Positions 37,790-48,900 of a stretch of 64,000 bases of DNA are shown here, piece after piece. Source of the DNA: Lacticaseibacillus mingshuiensis (lineage in GTDB: Bacteria; Bacillota; Bacilli; Lactobacillales; Lactobacillaceae); assembly GCF_016861785.1 (NCBI RefSeq), contig NZ_BOLS01000001.1, forward strand, positions 302,976 to 366,975, written 5' to 3'. The notes beneath the pieces are model-generated. The model saw nothing but the letters and a program-made list of their open reading frames with translations, made no database searches and had not been told where the DNA came from. The translations under genes were made by a program, and so were the position numbers. Every line of letters starts with the position of its first letter. Within the stretch, counting starts at the first letter, position 1.

Positions 37790-40292
37790 AGCCGAAGCCT
37801 CCTTGAATCACAATGTCCATTTGATAATCCGATGTGTATTCCACGCCGGTTTCATCATTGTGCAGCACCAAATGATACGTGTGGCCGTTAATGAACGGCT
37901 GCTCAGCCAGCGTCACCCGCACCGGCTTGATGCGCGCCTTTGGATCTGGGTCGCTGATATCGGCCACAAACGCGGTTTCGCCAGAAATCTTGCGATGCGC
38001 ATCGTCCACGAAATAAATTGAATAGTGCGCTGGCGTGACCACTTCGCTGATTGGATCGTCCTGCATCAAGCGAACCGTCAACTGCCGAGACGTGATGCGC
38101 GAATTTGCGGTAACATCATGGATCCGTGCATTTTCAGCCTGCGAGCGGCCGCGCTTGGTTGTGACCTCAAGCACCGGCACCAACATTTCTTGAAGCGAGG
38201 CGCCACCGTGCACATAATTTTGGCCAGCCCCAGGCGCCTTGAAAATGTTGAAGTTGGTCGGGTAGTTCACATAGCGTTGATCCGAGTTGCCAAGAATATC
38301 CCCGATCTTTTGTGAACCAACGCCGGTCAATTCGATCGGATGTTCACTGAACGCATAGCGCTGTTCCTTTTTGAGAGTTGGGAAGCTGCTAATATCGATC
38401 TTGTTGGCCTCATCGATCGGCGCCCAGCGGTAAATAAAGCCGTGATCAGCCGTCACCAAGACGTTGCGGATCGAGCGATTGCGCAAAATCTCAATCACGC
38501 GTCCCAACTGGTCGATGGTGCGCGTAACCGCATCGAAGACCTGATTTTCACTTCTCGGGCTTTCACCGGTGTTATCAATCTCGTTATGGTACATGTACAG
38601 CGTGTTCTTGCCAGCCAGTAACGCGGTGCGCGCATCGGTGCTCATCGCCAGAAACTCGGTCACGCCAATCGCATCCGAATTCGGATCCTCTTGTTGCAAA
38701 ATCGCTCGGCGTTTCTCGAGACTATCGCAATCCTGGCCGTCAACCATGACCTTCTTCTCTTCGGCATAGGCCAACTGATGATTGGGTAAGAGCGCGGGCA
38801 TTCCAAAATAGGTCACTGATGGCAAGCCAGTGATCGTCCAGTCCATGGTGGTTTCAAATTTGTCCTGCTGGTCGAGCTGGGCCTGTAATTCTTTTGCTGC
38901 CTCAAACCGGAACGCATCGGAAATAATGACCACAGTGCGGTTCTGTTGATTGGAAACAAAATTGCTGTAGAACTTACGCTGCAAATTCCGCGTTGGGACT
39001 TTTGTCGGCGCATAAACCTGATTCCAGCGGTTGATCGAGGTACTCAGATAGTCGTTTAGATACGTGTTTTCAACTTTGGCACGCAGCGGAACAACGAGGT
39101 CTTCTTGATCCGGACTGACCTTTTGCATCCCCTGAATAAACTTCCGATACGTGGTATCAATCGTGTATTCAGTGGTCGTATACCGCTGAACCAGACCGCC
39201 CAGATCATCGCTGTCGCCGGCATTGTGGAAGCGCAGCAGACGAAGCGCCGCCAACTCGATCTCGTAGACCTGATCATATTGCTCATGATAGGTCATATTC
39301 TGCCGCTGGCTAATCAGTTCATCCAGCGTATTACGCCCGACCTTCGTGGCCACATCACCATCAAGCAGACGCCCCGTCAGCCACTTCACAATCATTCGAT
39401 CCAGTTGCGGGAACGCATCGATGTGCATCAAAACAGACACATCAAGCTTCTGGAATTGTTGTGCGGCATCGACAGCCTGCCAAACCTCTTCAGCGGTACG
39501 TTGAATATCTTGCTGTGCTGTAAAGAGATTACGCGAATTCTGGATAAACGAAATGGCATTGTTGACCTGCGTGATCTTATACGTGTAGTAGTAATCCGGC
39601 AGTTCCGCTTGGCCCTGGTCAAAGGCAAAATTCAGGAAGATCGCAGACATCAAACCAAGCAACGTTGGCTCGTCCGGTACATAGCCATATCCCTTGGCAA
39701 TGAAGTCCCAGAATTGAGACAGCACACCGTATTTTGCAAAACTCGAAAGAATGGAATTGTCAGCATCGGTGGACTCGTGAATGACCGCCCGAAGCACGCC
39801 AGAAAGAGTGACTTCATCCGCTTTGGATAGCACAGCAAGCATTGTGAGCGTCGGATTTTTCTTCGGCCCATACATCTTCTGAAAACGCATCTTGCGTTCC
39901 TTACTTGCAAAGAAGGCTTGCTGGTCGGAAACAAAACCCTGCTGATCGGCAGGCAACTGCAATTCCTCTCGCAACATCGTAACCGCATCCGCAGAGTATG
40001 AACGGGAGAAGCGCTCAAAGTCAGCCAAGAAATCTTCATTCAAGGCAGGCTTTGGCACTGGGGAATAAACCAGCGCACTCCCACCCGCTTCCTGGATCTC
40101 AAGCAGCTGGAGTTTGGTGTGAAATTGTTGACTAGCGGCCATCTCAACGATTGGTACATTCAGGTTCTCGCGTAATTCCGCTATATTGTCAGCAAACGCA
40201 CCTTCGTCGTCATACCAAAAGACAAAGTGGTTACTAGGTGTGAACATCCCGTTCAACGCCTCTGTAATCTGAGTCAAGTTCAATTCTGCCAT
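37779..40292 (-). CDS. pglZ: BREX alkaline phosphatase-like protein PglZ
   Basis: 837 residues. The N-terminal part (FWYDDEGAFADNIAELRENLNVPIVEM) is the usual BREX-1 PglZ opening. The PglZ domain carries VVIISDAFRFEAAKEL (metal-binding Asp near 460), NTLYMYHNEID and NVLVTADHGFIYRW (Asp-His metal site). It is required for both host DNA methylation and phage exclusion in characterised systems. It lies beyond the invertible pglX module and may be transcribed from its own weak promoter (TATACT on the minus strand near 40345). Its end overlaps brxL. Confidence 0.94.
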   Translation of the reverse strand: MAELNLTQITEALNGMFTPSNHFVFWYDDEGAFADNIAELRENLNVPIVEMAASQQFHTKLQLLEIQEAGGSALVYSPVPKPALNEDFLADFERFSRSYSADAVTMLREELQLPADQQGFVSDQQAFFASKERKMRFQKMYGPKKNPTLTMLAVLSKADEVTLSGVLRAVIHESTDADNSILSSFAKYGVLSQFWDFIAKGYGYVPDEPTLLGLMSAIFLNFAFDQGQAELPDYYYTYKITQVNNAISFIQNSRNLFTAQQDIQRTAEEVWQAVDAAQQFQKLDVSVLMHIDAFPQLDRMIVKWLTGRLLDGDVATKVGRNTLDELISQRQNMTYHEQYDQVYEIELAALRLLRFHNAGDSDDLGGLVQRYTTTEYTIDTTYRKFIQGMQKVSPDQEDLVVPLRAKVENTYLNDYLSTSINRWNQVYAPTKVPTRNLQRKFYSNFVSNQQNRTVVIISDAFRFEAAKELQAQLDQQDKFETTMDWTITGLPSVTYFGMPALLPNHQLAYAEEKKVMVDGQDCDSLEKRRAILQQEDPNSDAIGVTEFLAMSTDARTALLAGKNTLYMYHNEIDNTGESPRSENQVFDAVTRTIDQLGRVIEILRNRSIRNVLVTADHGFIYRWAPIDEANKIDISSFPTLKKEQRYAFSEHPIELTGVGSQKIGDILGNSDQRYVNYPTNFNIFKAPGAGQNYVHGGASLQEMLVPVLEVTTKRGRSQAENARIHDVTANSRITSRQLTVRLMQDDPISEVVTPAHYSIYFVDDAHRKISGETAFVADISDPDPKARIKPVRVTLAEQPFINGHTYHLVLHNDETGVEYTSDYQMDIVIQGGFGFDI

Positions 40293-40387
40293 GTGCTATG
40301 TATCCCCATTCTTCCCATTCGGACCGCAGTATAAACTACTTCAAGTATAGCGAACGCGGCGATTCTTTACTAGATTTGTACGCAATT

Positions 40388-40409
40388 AACGAGCTAACCA
40401 AGCGAACTT
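40388..40409 (+). repeat. Outer inverted repeat, spare pglX side
   Basis: 22 bp, 21 of which match the reverse complement of 43985-44006 (core CTAACCAAGCGAACTT). Both copies are in the same codon phase (Ala-Asn-Gln... context). It marks the 5' edge of the spare specificity segment: an in-frame TAA lies just before it (40387-40389), so only recombination inside the repeat would join the segment to the methyltransferase part. Confidence 0.85.
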
Positions 40410-41214
40410 TGGAAAGATAGCTGGCAATCCGATTAGTTACTGGATTAGTCCAGCAGTCATCGCTGCCTTTGATGCAATGCCAGTTTCTAATTATGGCGAA
40501 GTAAAGTCTGGCATCATGGTCAATAGCGGATTTTTAAAACAATGGTATGAGGTTCCGGCACCCGAAATAATTCAGAATGCTAGACAACAAGCAGATATTA
40601 AGGGCTTTTCATGGGTTCCTATCAATAGTGGCGGGGGATATATGAGATGGTTTGGCAACAATGGAACTGTTGTGTTTCTCAAAAACGACGCCAGAGCTAT
40701 TAAAGAATCTCAGACGAATTATCGGCTTCGAGACGAAAAGTATTATTTCCGGACAGGCATTACTTGGGGTCGAATTACTTCAGCAGATCTTTCGTTTCGA
40801 GAAGCTGAATTAGGGAGCGTCTTTGGTGATGCAGGTCCGATGCTGTTTATACAGTCGAAATCTATACTACACTACGTACTTGGATTCTTGAATTCCAAGT
40901 TAGTTACTGAGTTATCGGCAGCTCTTAATCCCACTCTGAACTTTCAAGTAGACGACCTTCGAAAGCTTCCGCTAAAAATCGACAATAGTTTGACGGAGAG
41001 AGTTGATCTCATAGTCAGTCAAAATGTGGATATGTGTCGGGAGTTCGAGAATAATAGCGAACTATCCTCATCCTTTGATAGATCAAGTTTCACACTCCAT
41101 ATCGCTGAGCATCCACTCTCATACCCGCTGAAAATCGGGCATTATAAAGGCTATGTGCCAAAAAAGTGCCAAGAATTCAGAAATTATTTTAGGAGAGTGG
41201 ATATCACATGGTAA
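40390..41214 (+). pseudogene. Spare pglX specificity segment (silent, inverted, no methyltransferase part)
   Basis: An open frame of about 274 codons without its own start signal, in the opposite direction to pglX. It starts inside the outer repeat and continues GKIAGNPISYWISPAVIAAFDA, which aligns with VIVEQPITYWFSERMVSAFRDF of pglX. Later, YYFRTGITWGRITSADLSFR, FLNSKLVTELSAALNPTLNF and LRKLPLKI align with the pglX parts YYFRPGISWNKLSSSRFGAR, FINSKVAFHFLQGLNPSMSF and LKRLPVSV. The middle is divergent, as expected for a target-recognition domain. It shares IAEH with pglX at the inner repeat, then ends in an unrelated 33-residue tail. Its stop overlaps the recombinase start (ATGGTAA). More AT-rich than pglX. 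Confidence 0.85.
41101..41113 (+). repeat. Inner inverted repeat, spare pglX side
   Basis: Perfect 13-bp match (ATCGCTGAGCATC) to the reverse complement of 43260-43272, and in the same codon phase (Ile-Ala-Glu-His) in both copies. Recombination here would exchange the 3' parts downstream of the specificity segment. It is short, so conserved coding of the IAEH motif is an alternative explanation. Confidence 0.6.
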
Positions 41215-42287
41215 GTTATCGAAAACGTGGGGACGTTTGGCAGTACGAAATTTCATACAAGGACATCACTGGTCAATACAAGAAATTGCGGCGTTCCGGG
41301 TTCCGGTTGAAGAGCGAGGCGGAATTGGCAGCCAGCCAGGTTCGCACAGACTTCGTCGATGTAAGACAATACAGAGACGCGGACTTGTCGCTCGCTCAAT
41401 ATTTTGAGCGCTGGATCCAACTGTACAAAGTTCATTCAGTTAGCGATATCACGCTACGTAAGTATACGAACACGCTGCAACACATTCGTATCATCTTCGG
41501 CGACATCAAACTCAGAGACATCACAAAGTCCCTCTATCAGGACCGCATCAACTATTTCGCTCAAACCCATGCGATGAGAACTGTGGCCACATTCCATAAG
41601 CAGATCAGGGCAGCCTTGCTCGACGCGCTGGATGAGCGAGTCATCACAACCGATCCGACTCGCAAGACGGTCATTACAGGGCAACCGGTCCGTTCCAAGA
41701 AAAAAGCTTTGGACTTTGGCGAGCTTCAGACGCTCTTGCATACACTCAATCCGGCCAATTGTGATGAGCTAATTATTTACGTTGCCGCAGTCACCGGCAT
41801 GCGTTATGCAGAGATATTAGGCCTGACCCCTGCTGACATTCACACAAACAAAAGTCTGGTCGATATCAACAAAACGTGGGATTACAAATATCGAACGGGC
41901 TTCAAGAAGACCAAAACTGCGGCTTCTAATAGACAGATCTCGTTAGACAGAAAGACGGCAATCCTACTTCAGGATTATATTCAGGCGCACAACATCTCAC
42001 CACACGATCCTGTGTTCTTGAGAAATGGTGTCGCACCAGTATCAGCAGAAATCAACAAAGCATTAACCTCAAAGCTGTTCGAAGACCATTTACCTCGGAT
42101 TACGTTTCATGGTCTTCGTCACACGCACGCCTCAGTCCTGTTGTATCAAGGTGTCAGCGTCCTGTCCGTGTCAAAGCGCCTCGGCCACAGCAACATCACC
42201 ACCACCCAATCAACATACTTGCACGTGATCAAGGAGTTAGAGCAACAGGACAATGATAAAATCATTAACGTTCTGAATACTCTATAA
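41208..42287 (+). CDS. Tyrosine recombinase (XerC/Int family) of the pglX switch
   Basis: 359 residues. An arm-type N-terminal domain (YEISYKDITGQYKKLRRSGF), a SAM-like core-binding domain (about 60-150), and a catalytic domain with Arg in TGMRYAEIL, HGLRHTHAS (His-x-x-Arg), LGHSNI and the Tyr nucleophile in STYLHV. All catalytic residues are present. It follows TAGGAGAG and overlaps the spare pglX stop. Lying between pglX and the spare segment, inside both inverted-repeat pairs, it is the obvious enzyme for inversion; related recombinases do this in lactobacillar BREX loci. An integrative-element remnant is the alternative, but no phage or conjugation genes are near. Confidence 0.88.
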   Translation: MVSYRKRGDVWQYEISYKDITGQYKKLRRSGFRLKSEAELAASQVRTDFVDVRQYRDADLSLAQYFERWIQLYKVHSVSDITLRKYTNTLQHIRIIFGDIKLRDITKSLYQDRINYFAQTHAMRTVATFHKQIRAALLDALDERVITTDPTRKTVITGQPVRSKKKALDFGELQTLLHTLNPANCDELIIYVAAVTGMRYAEILGLTPADIHTNKSLVDINKTWDYKYRTGFKKTKTAASNRQISLDRKTAILLQDYIQAHNISPHDPVFLRNGVAPVSAEINKALTSKLFEDHLPRITFHGLRHTHASVLLYQGVSVLSVSKRLGHSNITTTQSTYLHVIKELEQQDNDKIINVLNTL

Positions 42288-42307
42288 TTTGGCACTTTTG
42301 TCGGCAC

Positions 42308-42346
42308 AAAGAGAGCCCGCGAGGTTTGTCCACGCGAGCTCTCTTT
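42308..42346. terminator. Bidirectional terminator between recombinase and pglX
   Basis: AAAGAGAGC and GCTCTCTTT arms with an inner CGCG/CGCG pair. It lies between the convergent stops at 42287 and 42349. Confidence 0.75.
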
Positions 42347-43259
42347 AACTATTTGAGTGGCGTCAAAAGTTTTTCTCCGCCCTGAACCTTCTCGTAATTC
42401 ACCACAACACCATCATCCAAATCAAGATCAATGTGGAGGTTTGCGACATGCTGGAGCGACTGATCAAACTTCGTAATTTCATCTAACTGATTGGCTAGCT
42501 TGGTCAACCTTTTACCGATTGAGTTTCGCTCTGAGGAACTCTTTTCAGTCTCCAGCAAATGTGAAAGGTACTCCTGCTTCTGCGCATAGGCGTCTTGCAA
42601 CGGATGAAGATAAGCAGTCCGAATCGTTGCCATTGTGTTCTCGTCATAGCGGTGTAAATACAGCAATGCCTTGAATCCGCCCTGTTTGCCGGCATTTAGT
42701 TGCCAGTAAATTGGACGCTTTTGATAAGTCGAAAGATGATCACGGAAGAAATCATCACAGAAGTAATGCCGAATTTGGTCTTCAGGCGTGTCACCTTTCG
42801 TATTCAACGAATCAGCGATATAACGAATATTCTCAGACAAATGCTCAACACCGAAAGTAGTTGTCATAAACTTCTTGAAGCGAACCAGGATATCACGCTC
42901 ATCACCAAAATAGTCATCGTCAGTCAACAATACCACGTCATCCTCAACGGGCTGGACTGTCTTGTATTTCGATGAATCCCAATATCCGCCGGCATATGCA
43001 AGTCCAGCTGTGTCGATAGAGTATCGGCCAAATGTCACGCCAATGAAGTAAGAAAGAAACGACCGAATATCTCGTCCGCGATCTGCCAGTCTGACAGAAA
43101 CATCCTCGTCCTTCACCTCTGGTGTTAACTCATCTTGAAGTCCGTACAGGTCGATGAAGATTCGATTGAGTTCCTCCTCATTCGCCTTCAACTGATCAAA
43201 ACGCTGTTGAGCTTCATCGCGCCATGCATCAAACGCTGCTTCCACTGTCCAGTTTCGGT

Positions 43260-43272
43260 GATGCTCAGCGAT
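43260..43272 (-). repeat. Inner inverted repeat, expressed pglX side
   Basis: Reverse complement of 41101-41113, perfect over 13 bp, encoding Ile-Ala-Glu-His in pglX at the border between the specificity segment and the C-terminal domain. Confidence 0.6.
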
Positions 43273-43984
43273 CTTCAAAAATGGAAATTGTGTGAACTGC
43301 CAGGATTCCTCATATGAATCTATTCCTTCTTCAACAGCTGCAATGCAAGTCCCGACGATGGTATCAATGGCGTTGTCAGACTTAACCGAAACTGGAAGTC
43401 GCTTTAAATCACCATTTGTAAAAGACATGGATGGATTTAGGCCTTGTAGAAAATGAAAAGCCACTTTTGAGTTTATAAATCCCAATATAGTCTTGGCTGA
43501 CACAGAAGCGTCAGGATACATGGTGCGACTTGTATCATCGAAAACATAGCCAGAAGTCCTATACCGCGCACCGAACCGTGAGGAGCTCAGTTTATTCCAG
43601 GATATGCCAGGTCTAAAATAATAACTTGTGTTCCGTGCCGCGCCAGCCATTCTGCCTGTCCGATTTGTGTAATTTCGTATATGTTCCCCATTGTTCTGCC
43701 AATCAACGACAATCTCTTTTCGATTTGACCACTTTATGAACAGGCCACCAGTATCGCAGGGATACCATCGGACGTCTCCCGAGGTGGTTTCAGAGATCGT
43801 GCTAGTTGTAAAAGAAATATTGGTATCTTTGACTTCTTGCCAGCGTCTTTGAAATATACCGTTATCGCCGGTAGACAGTCCAGCCTTCAACTCTGCTACT
43901 TCCTGAAGCGCTGGAAAATCTCGAAAGGCCGAGACCATTCTCTCTGAAAACCAATAGGTGATGGGCTGCTCCACGATGACTTCG

Positions 43985-44006
43985 AAGTTCGCTTGGTTAG
44001 TTCGTT
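43985..44006 (-). repeat. Outer inverted repeat, expressed pglX side
   Basis: Reverse complement of 40388-40409 with one mismatch. It lies between the methyltransferase core and the specificity segment of pglX (Lys-Arg-Thr-Asn-Gln-Ala-Asn context). Matching extends three further bases (cgc) after a short mismatched stretch. Confidence 0.85.
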
Positions 44007-45483
44007 TATAGCGATTGCCTGCAATTGGCACATGTGAAGGAATCTTTCCTGACGCGACATCGGAAGTCTTTATTTGATGATACGTACCTATAAAGTTAGT
44101 CAAGCTAGCATTGCGTGTAATTGTCACGGCCGTCCCAAAGGCTATGCCCATGACGTTGTTTTCCATATGCATCAGATTGGATATCGTATATTTAGCCAAC
44201 AACGTCTGACGTAACGACTCGAAGCTTGACAAGAACATCCACGATTGCATTGTCACCATTGCGCAATATCCGCCCGGCACCACACTTTCTTGAAAGTGTT
44301 CAAGAAACATTGCGAAGAGGTCCGCTTTTGCATTTGGATAGTGCTTCTTAGCAAAATTTGCCAAGGTATCATCCATTCTACTTGATCCCATATAGGGCGG
44401 ATTTGTCACGACGACCTCATACTTTTTAGCAAGAATCTGACAGATATTTATCAGCTGTCCCACTCGTTCACTTAAGTCACCGCTTGCTATCGTGGCCTGG
44501 TTCAGCTCGAACAATCCTGCTAACGGCGCAATGTCTAAATTGCCAATCTCGGTGAGCGAACCTGTGACATTCGCATTTGTAAACACCGTAATTGCTGACC
44601 GAAACGCATTTTTTTGCTTTTCAGTAACCTCAGGATATGCCAATTCAAGCTGGTCAGTTGTGAGATCCCCAAACGAATTGACCGTAAAGAGCTTTGGCAG
44701 ATTTCCTTTAATCAAGGCTCTGCGATCATAATGCCGGAGTTTCATCATGACAGAAAACGAGGCTAACTGTGTCGCACGCTTATCCAAGTCAAGACCGAAC
44801 AGATTGTTCTGGATAATATTCGTAGCCGCAATTCTCTGAGAATAGCCTTGATCGAGGTAGATTTGCATTAGTAGGTCAAAAGCATACACGAGCATATGAC
44901 CTGACCCCATCGATGGATCCAAGATTGTCAGCTGTTCAGGTCGTAGGTCACTTAATTGGCCGTCCTTCACATCTATAAGTAATTGCACATCGTCAGGCTG
45001 GGCAGCTTCAGGCATATAATATTGCCACTGAAAGTGTTCAGCAATCTCAGTTTCAGAACGGCTGTCACCTTTTGCAAGTAGGCTTTTAATCCAGAGCTTT
45101 CCGACTGAATTTTGGAGCATATACCGGACAATCCAGTCTGGTGTAAAAATCTGGGTCGCTGACGCGATTTCTGTTCCCCGGAATTTGTGTGACTTGGGTT
45201 GCTCGATCGCTTTAGTCTTTTGATCAGTATTGTAATATTGGTAGAGCCAACCAATCAGTTGAACCTGGCCATGGCTATCATCATTATCCAAATCAAAGCT
45301 GGCCTCTGGAATTGAACGAACAAGCTCTGGAATAAACCCTTGATGATAGCTAGGAACGAACAAGAGCTGCATGTAATCGTCAAGAGGTTCAAAGACCTGT
45401 GGTAATTGCTTTGACAAAATCTTGATCTGTTTCATAAACAAAATTTGATACAGCCTATCCATAGTCGACGGAGATTGAGTCTC

Positions 45484-45486
45484 TCA
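45484..45486 (-). other. In-frame TGA inside pglX
   Basis: The minus strand reads GCA TGA GAG with pglX coding on both sides in the same frame (45484 to 45460 is a whole number of codons). No frameshift is needed to join the two halves, so a single substitution is enough. Confidence 0.9.
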
Positions 45487-45961
45487 TGCAGGTTCAATAA
45501 GCTTGTGATCATCTTTAGAATAGCCACCAAGTTCCTGTTCGAGATCGTTGGCATAGACAAGAATATCCGGTTCAGACTTGCCTTCAGTTGATGACAAAAC
45601 CCGCGTTCCACTTGGCAAGTAATCATTTACTTCCATAAAGCGAATCGCCAAGATTCGATTAAACCAGGTGTATGCTACTTCCTCGACAAAATCCTCGAAG
45701 TGAGAGTTCCCCTTTGATGAAACTTCCGACAGATGCGCAACAATCTTTCTTCTTCGGAGAATATCATCCCCAGTTAGCGGCTCGCCGTTTAGTTGTGGGA
45801 AGAACTCTGCCTGCTGCGTAGACTCTGGTAATGGCGACGATATTGCTTCTTCTGTAATTCCTAATACGGCGAGACGTAATCTGACCGCCTCGACCAATTC
45901 CAGATGAGAATCGATAGCAAACTTGCTGATTATCTTCTTATCCATGCTTACTCCTTGTCCA

Positions 45962-48900
45962 CTAATTCAGATGAATATAGATCCCGTCGACTCCTTGTTC
46001 ATCGAGCCGCTTTTGAAGATTGTTGCGCAACTCCTCAACAAATGCGTCCAGATCATCCACTTTCATGATGGTCCAGTTGTCTTTGTTTGAAAGCTCTTTG
46101 ATGTCCACTGTCGGAATGTTTCGAACCGTCGAAGTCGGTGCAGCCTTTGCTGTAGTATGTTCGGACGATTCTTTTTTCCGGTCCGCATTTACAGTCTCGT
46201 TACTCTTGATCTCCGTTGTATGTTGCGTATTATCCGCCTGCGCCTTCTGAAGCCGCTCTGCTTCGGCTGCCGCTTCCGCTTGCTTGATTTTCTCAACCTG
46301 ATTAGCAATGTCATTGAGGAGGCTGTTGGGCTTAACCGAGGCGAGGTTCCGCTTAGCATTCAGATCATTCAAATTGCCAGAGTCCTCAGCATCACGAACA
46401 ATTCGATCGAGGCTTGCGTTGAAGGCATTCAAAGCCGGTTCAGAGAACTCCTTGGGCAAGTTGGAGCGCCGCAGCTTATCGGCACCCTCTTGGCGCTGTC
46501 CTTCAATGGCTTGTTTGACGTCCTCGAGGTGCGCATCAAACATTTCGGTGTACTGATCATCGAATTGCTGATCCAACGCTTTGATCTGCTGGATGTTATT
46601 GTCCGCCCGATTTGAGTTTAGTAGTTCCTTTAGCTGCTCAACTAGCTTCTGAACCTCAGCGTCGTTGATCAGGTCACTGGAATGAGTGTAGATTTCCAGA
46701 TCGTTTAACCCATCATCCCAAATCTTTTGGGAGTTTTGATTGAGGTAGAAATCCGAGATGCCTTTATCCTCGAAATCGTCGTGCCAATCCAGAAGATCAT
46801 CATAGCGTTTGACAATCAACTCAAAGAAATAGTCTGAGTCGTGGGCGCCCAGCAGTTCGCGAAGAAGTCCCTGACCTTGCTGTAATAAGTCGTGGCCAGG
46901 ATACTTCTGATTCTTGTTCTCGAAAAGTTCGATGTTTTTCAGATCTGCCGCGATCTTAACCTTCAGCTCACTCACCAGTGCCTCGGGATTGTCAGAGGAG
47001 AAGGACTTCTTATTGAAGACCTGACTCGCGATGTCACGCATTTTCTTGATGGTCTGTTGGGGCAATGTCTTTCGAATTTGGATGGCGATTTTTTCTGTGT
47101 ACTGCTTCTTCGTCAGAAAATCGACCAGCTGCTGCGCGGTAAAATCAGGCGAGTATGGACTGACCGTCTCCCCGTTGTAGGTCAGCTTAATCGCGCCACT
47201 TGTAAACAGGTATGCAACGATCCACTCGATGTCTTCTTGTGTGTAGCCAAACGGAACCCCTTCAAAGCGGTTCAAGACTGACTTCAAAGTGATGTGAGGA
47301 TCGTTGGCCCGAGCCAACCAGCTTTGAACTTCAGTAATCGCCTGGGGATTTTCTTTGGTCGTTACCAGATCGTCCGGATCCTTCAGGAGTTTGAGAATAT
47401 CCTTCTCGCCCTTGGCCACCTCGATGTAACTCAGATTACGGAATGTGTTGTCCACGGTGATACGCGCGGCTTCCGCAAACTTGTTTTCAAAGCCACCACC
47501 GTTCTCCAGTTCGCGGCCACCGACGATAATGGTCGCATCTTGGAGGGCGGCGACGGCGTGTTCACGAGCCAGCTGGCGCAACTCGTTTCGTTCCGCAACA
47601 CGCGCATCAATCAAGCTACGATAGCGCGCGTCCATGTTCGTGCTACTGTTCAACTGGAACTTGCGAATTCGCTCTGCAAGCCGGATGTAATCGAGGTAAT
47701 CCTCTTCATCGGGCGTCAGGATGATGATTTCCTTCGGTGCGCCAGAGGATAGCAACATTGCCTGCGCCAAATCGTGATACCGCGCGTTCAGCGGGGTAAT
47801 GATCCGAATTGAGAGGTCCGCGTTGCTCTTGCCAATCGGGGTATCATCCACAAACTCGTTCAGCGTGAAGACATAACGTCCGGAGAGCTTAGGATAACTG
47901 TATTTGTTATCAATCACTTTGAGGTCATACCAGTACGTCCCCAGCGCATTGACGATCTCAGCCTCGCTAACCTGCTGCCGGCCGATCTGAGAAATGATAT
48001 CCTGTTCCGCATCGGTCAGGAAGACATAGCTGTCGAGATTCTTTTCCACAAACTTTTGGCGAATCAAACGCGACAGCGCGTCCTTCACCATCTTGGTCAG
48101 TTCAATCCGATCGACATCAATGCTGTCGATCATCAGCGTCACGATGTTATTCAACGTGGCCTTGAAATTATCCACATACTTGACCATGAAGAGCGTCTTG
48201 AGGACTTGCAGCGCAAATGGATTTTCCTCTTGTTTTGGATTGATCACCTGGTAATCCGTGCGCGCATTCTCGATAACAATCCGGTGGGTATGATCCAAAA
48301 ATTGCTCCAGACCTTCGAAGAACAGAGAGAACGGGACCAGTGTGCCCTCGTCGGCATTCATAATTCGCTCGGCCGACTCTTGGAAAATCGACAGCATAGA
48401 CCGTTCACCTTCGGAAAGATGCTTGCCATCTGAACCATGCGTTCGGATGGCGGTCAAAACAGATTGCAGGAGTTTAAATTGATAGGGCACAAATGGATAC
48501 TCGTCCGCAAACAATTTTGGCGAGTCGTACTTGTCGCGCTGCACATCATCGAAGTCAATCGCGTTATTGATTGCCGCCGCATTGGCTGTGTACACGCCTT
48601 CGAGTTGGCGCTGGACTTCTGGTGTTTTTGCCAGCAAGCGCTTCTTGATGACTTCATCAACATTGGCCGAGCTCAAATTGATTCGCGTCTTGAAACGGCC
48701 TTGGATTTTTGAGAAGTCCTGGCCGTTCAGGTTGCTGGTGACATCCCCAATGGCCTGCTGCGAGGTCACAATAACCCAAGCCTTGCCGCGTGTGGCACTG
48801 CCAAGATCCTCGACAACGGTCTGAAGATTCAGCATCCGCTGTACGCTGTCACCGATAAACTGGCCGACCTCATCAACCAGGAAGGCGACGCGCTTGCCGG

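Larger units (their letters stand above)
42349..45945 (-). pseudogene. pglX: BREX adenine methyltransferase PglX, interrupted by one in-frame TGA
   Basis: One reading frame of 1198 codons, normal for BREX-1 PglX, broken only by TGA at 45484-45486 (codon 154). Before it: MDKKIISKFAIDSHLELVEAV and the family hallmark YTWFNRILAIRFMEVNDYLPS. After it: ILFMKQIKILSKQLPQVFE, the SAM motif ILDPSMGSGHMLVYAFD and the catalytic NPPYMGSSRMD. The specificity segment is about 44000-43265, and the C-terminal domain is after IAEHH. A CGA-to-TGA or TGG-to-TGA change would explain the stop. An ATG at 45462 lies downstream but has no ribosome site, so restart is doubtful. PglX methylates the BREX site and is needed for self-marking. 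Two inverted-repeat ends lie inside the gene. Confidence 0.9.

Noticed and set aside
36020..37891. Long plus-strand frames of 373 and 242 codons
   Set aside because: Opposite brxL, whose motifs are intact on the minus strand.
40390..42287. Prophage or integrative element remnant around the recombinase
   Set aside because: No phage, conjugation or attachment-site features; the inverted repeats and the pglX homology explain the recombinase as part of the BREX switch.
45460..45486. Split pglX as two genuine genes
   Set aside because: Both parts are in the same frame, align to one PglX chain, and the second ATG has no ribosome site.
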